Source of the DNA: Beijerinckiaceae bacterium
Lineage (GTDB): Bacteria; Pseudomonadota; Alphaproteobacteria; Rhizobiales; Beijerinckiaceae
DNA: 6,877 bases
Assembly: GCA_027346205.1 (NCBI GenBank)
Contig: DAIESR010000335.1
Span: 1 to 6,877, forward strand
Direction of reading: 5' to 3'
Made by a program: the position numbers and the translations under genes. A model generated the notes under the pieces. That model saw only the letters and a program-made list of their open reading frames with translations. It did no database searches and was not told the DNA's origin. Below, in pieces: positions 6,745-6,877 of this stretch (the stretch's first letter is position 1; each line of letters starts with the position of its first letter).

Positions 6745-6877
6745 TCACAGGCGGCTGACGAGGCCGTTGCCTTGTTGTTCGAGCTGGCCAGCCAGTTCCA
6801 ATTCGAGGAGGATCGCGCGAAGCTCACCGGCCGGCACTTCCGCGGTGCGCGCGAGTTCGTCGATCGAGATCGGCGAT
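6745..6877 (-). CDS. dprA: DNA-processing protein DprA, C-terminal end (partial)
   Basis: Only the last 43 residues and the TGA stop (complement of 6745-6747) are inside the window; the N-terminal Rossmann fold lies beyond the right edge. The visible sequence begins SPISIDELARTAEVPAGELR and continues to LLELELAGQLEQQGNGLVSRL. This is the winged-helix domain that ends many DprA proteins, with the hallmark helix LLELELAG and a closing short beta wing. DprA binds single-stranded DNA and loads RecA during natural transformation; many non-competent bacteria keep it. It is convergent with the small conserved gene. Because only the winged helix is visible, another protein with the same domain is possible, but the SIDELA...LLELELAGxLEQ..G pattern and C-terminal position fit DprA well. 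Confidence 0.85.
   Translation of the reverse strand, partial: SPISIDELARTAEVPAGELRAILLELELAGQLEQQGNGLVSRL

Overview
The window looks like an ordinary chromosomal segment of an alphaproteobacterium, most likely Rhizobiales/Hyphomicrobiales and possibly Beijerinckiaceae-like. The grounds are GC-rich coding sequence, a DUF3971/AsmA-like giant envelope protein beside bcp and a rhizobial-type M23 endopeptidase, a small conserved protein of a type I recall from rhizobial genomes, and CATGATC...CCGAAAAG palindromic repeats of the kind scattered between genes in this order. The genus is inference; no rRNA, tRNA or other taxonomic marker is present.

Layout from left to right: 1-283 has no gene I can support. 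It holds a weak terminator-like inverted repeat and two same-orientation copies of a palindromic intergenic repeat, the right one ending two bases from the next gene's stop codon. 284-3847 (minus strand, possibly starting upstream at 3967) encodes a YhdP/AsmA-like protein of about 1190 residues. A divergent intergenic region follows, then bcp (4113-4589) and an M23 peptidase gene (4680-6170), both plus strand and separated by 90 bp. 6171-6450 is non-coding except for a candidate promoter for a small conserved protein (6451-6720). The window ends in the 3' end of a convergent dprA (minus strand, cut by the window edge).

Functionally, the first three genes are plausible envelope or stress housekeeping: a protein of the family linked to phospholipid transfer to the outer membrane, a thiol peroxidase, and a membrane-anchored peptidoglycan endopeptidase with a complete zinc site. 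The last two are a small protein of unknown role and the DNA-processing protein DprA. I see no CRISPR, insertion sequence, phage gene, defence module or obvious horizontally acquired cluster, and I found no clearly novel system. The points most worth checking are the apparently one-cysteine Bcp, the paired palindromes, the ambiguous start of the AsmA-like gene facing a well-placed Shine-Dalgarno on the other strand, and the small conserved protein.
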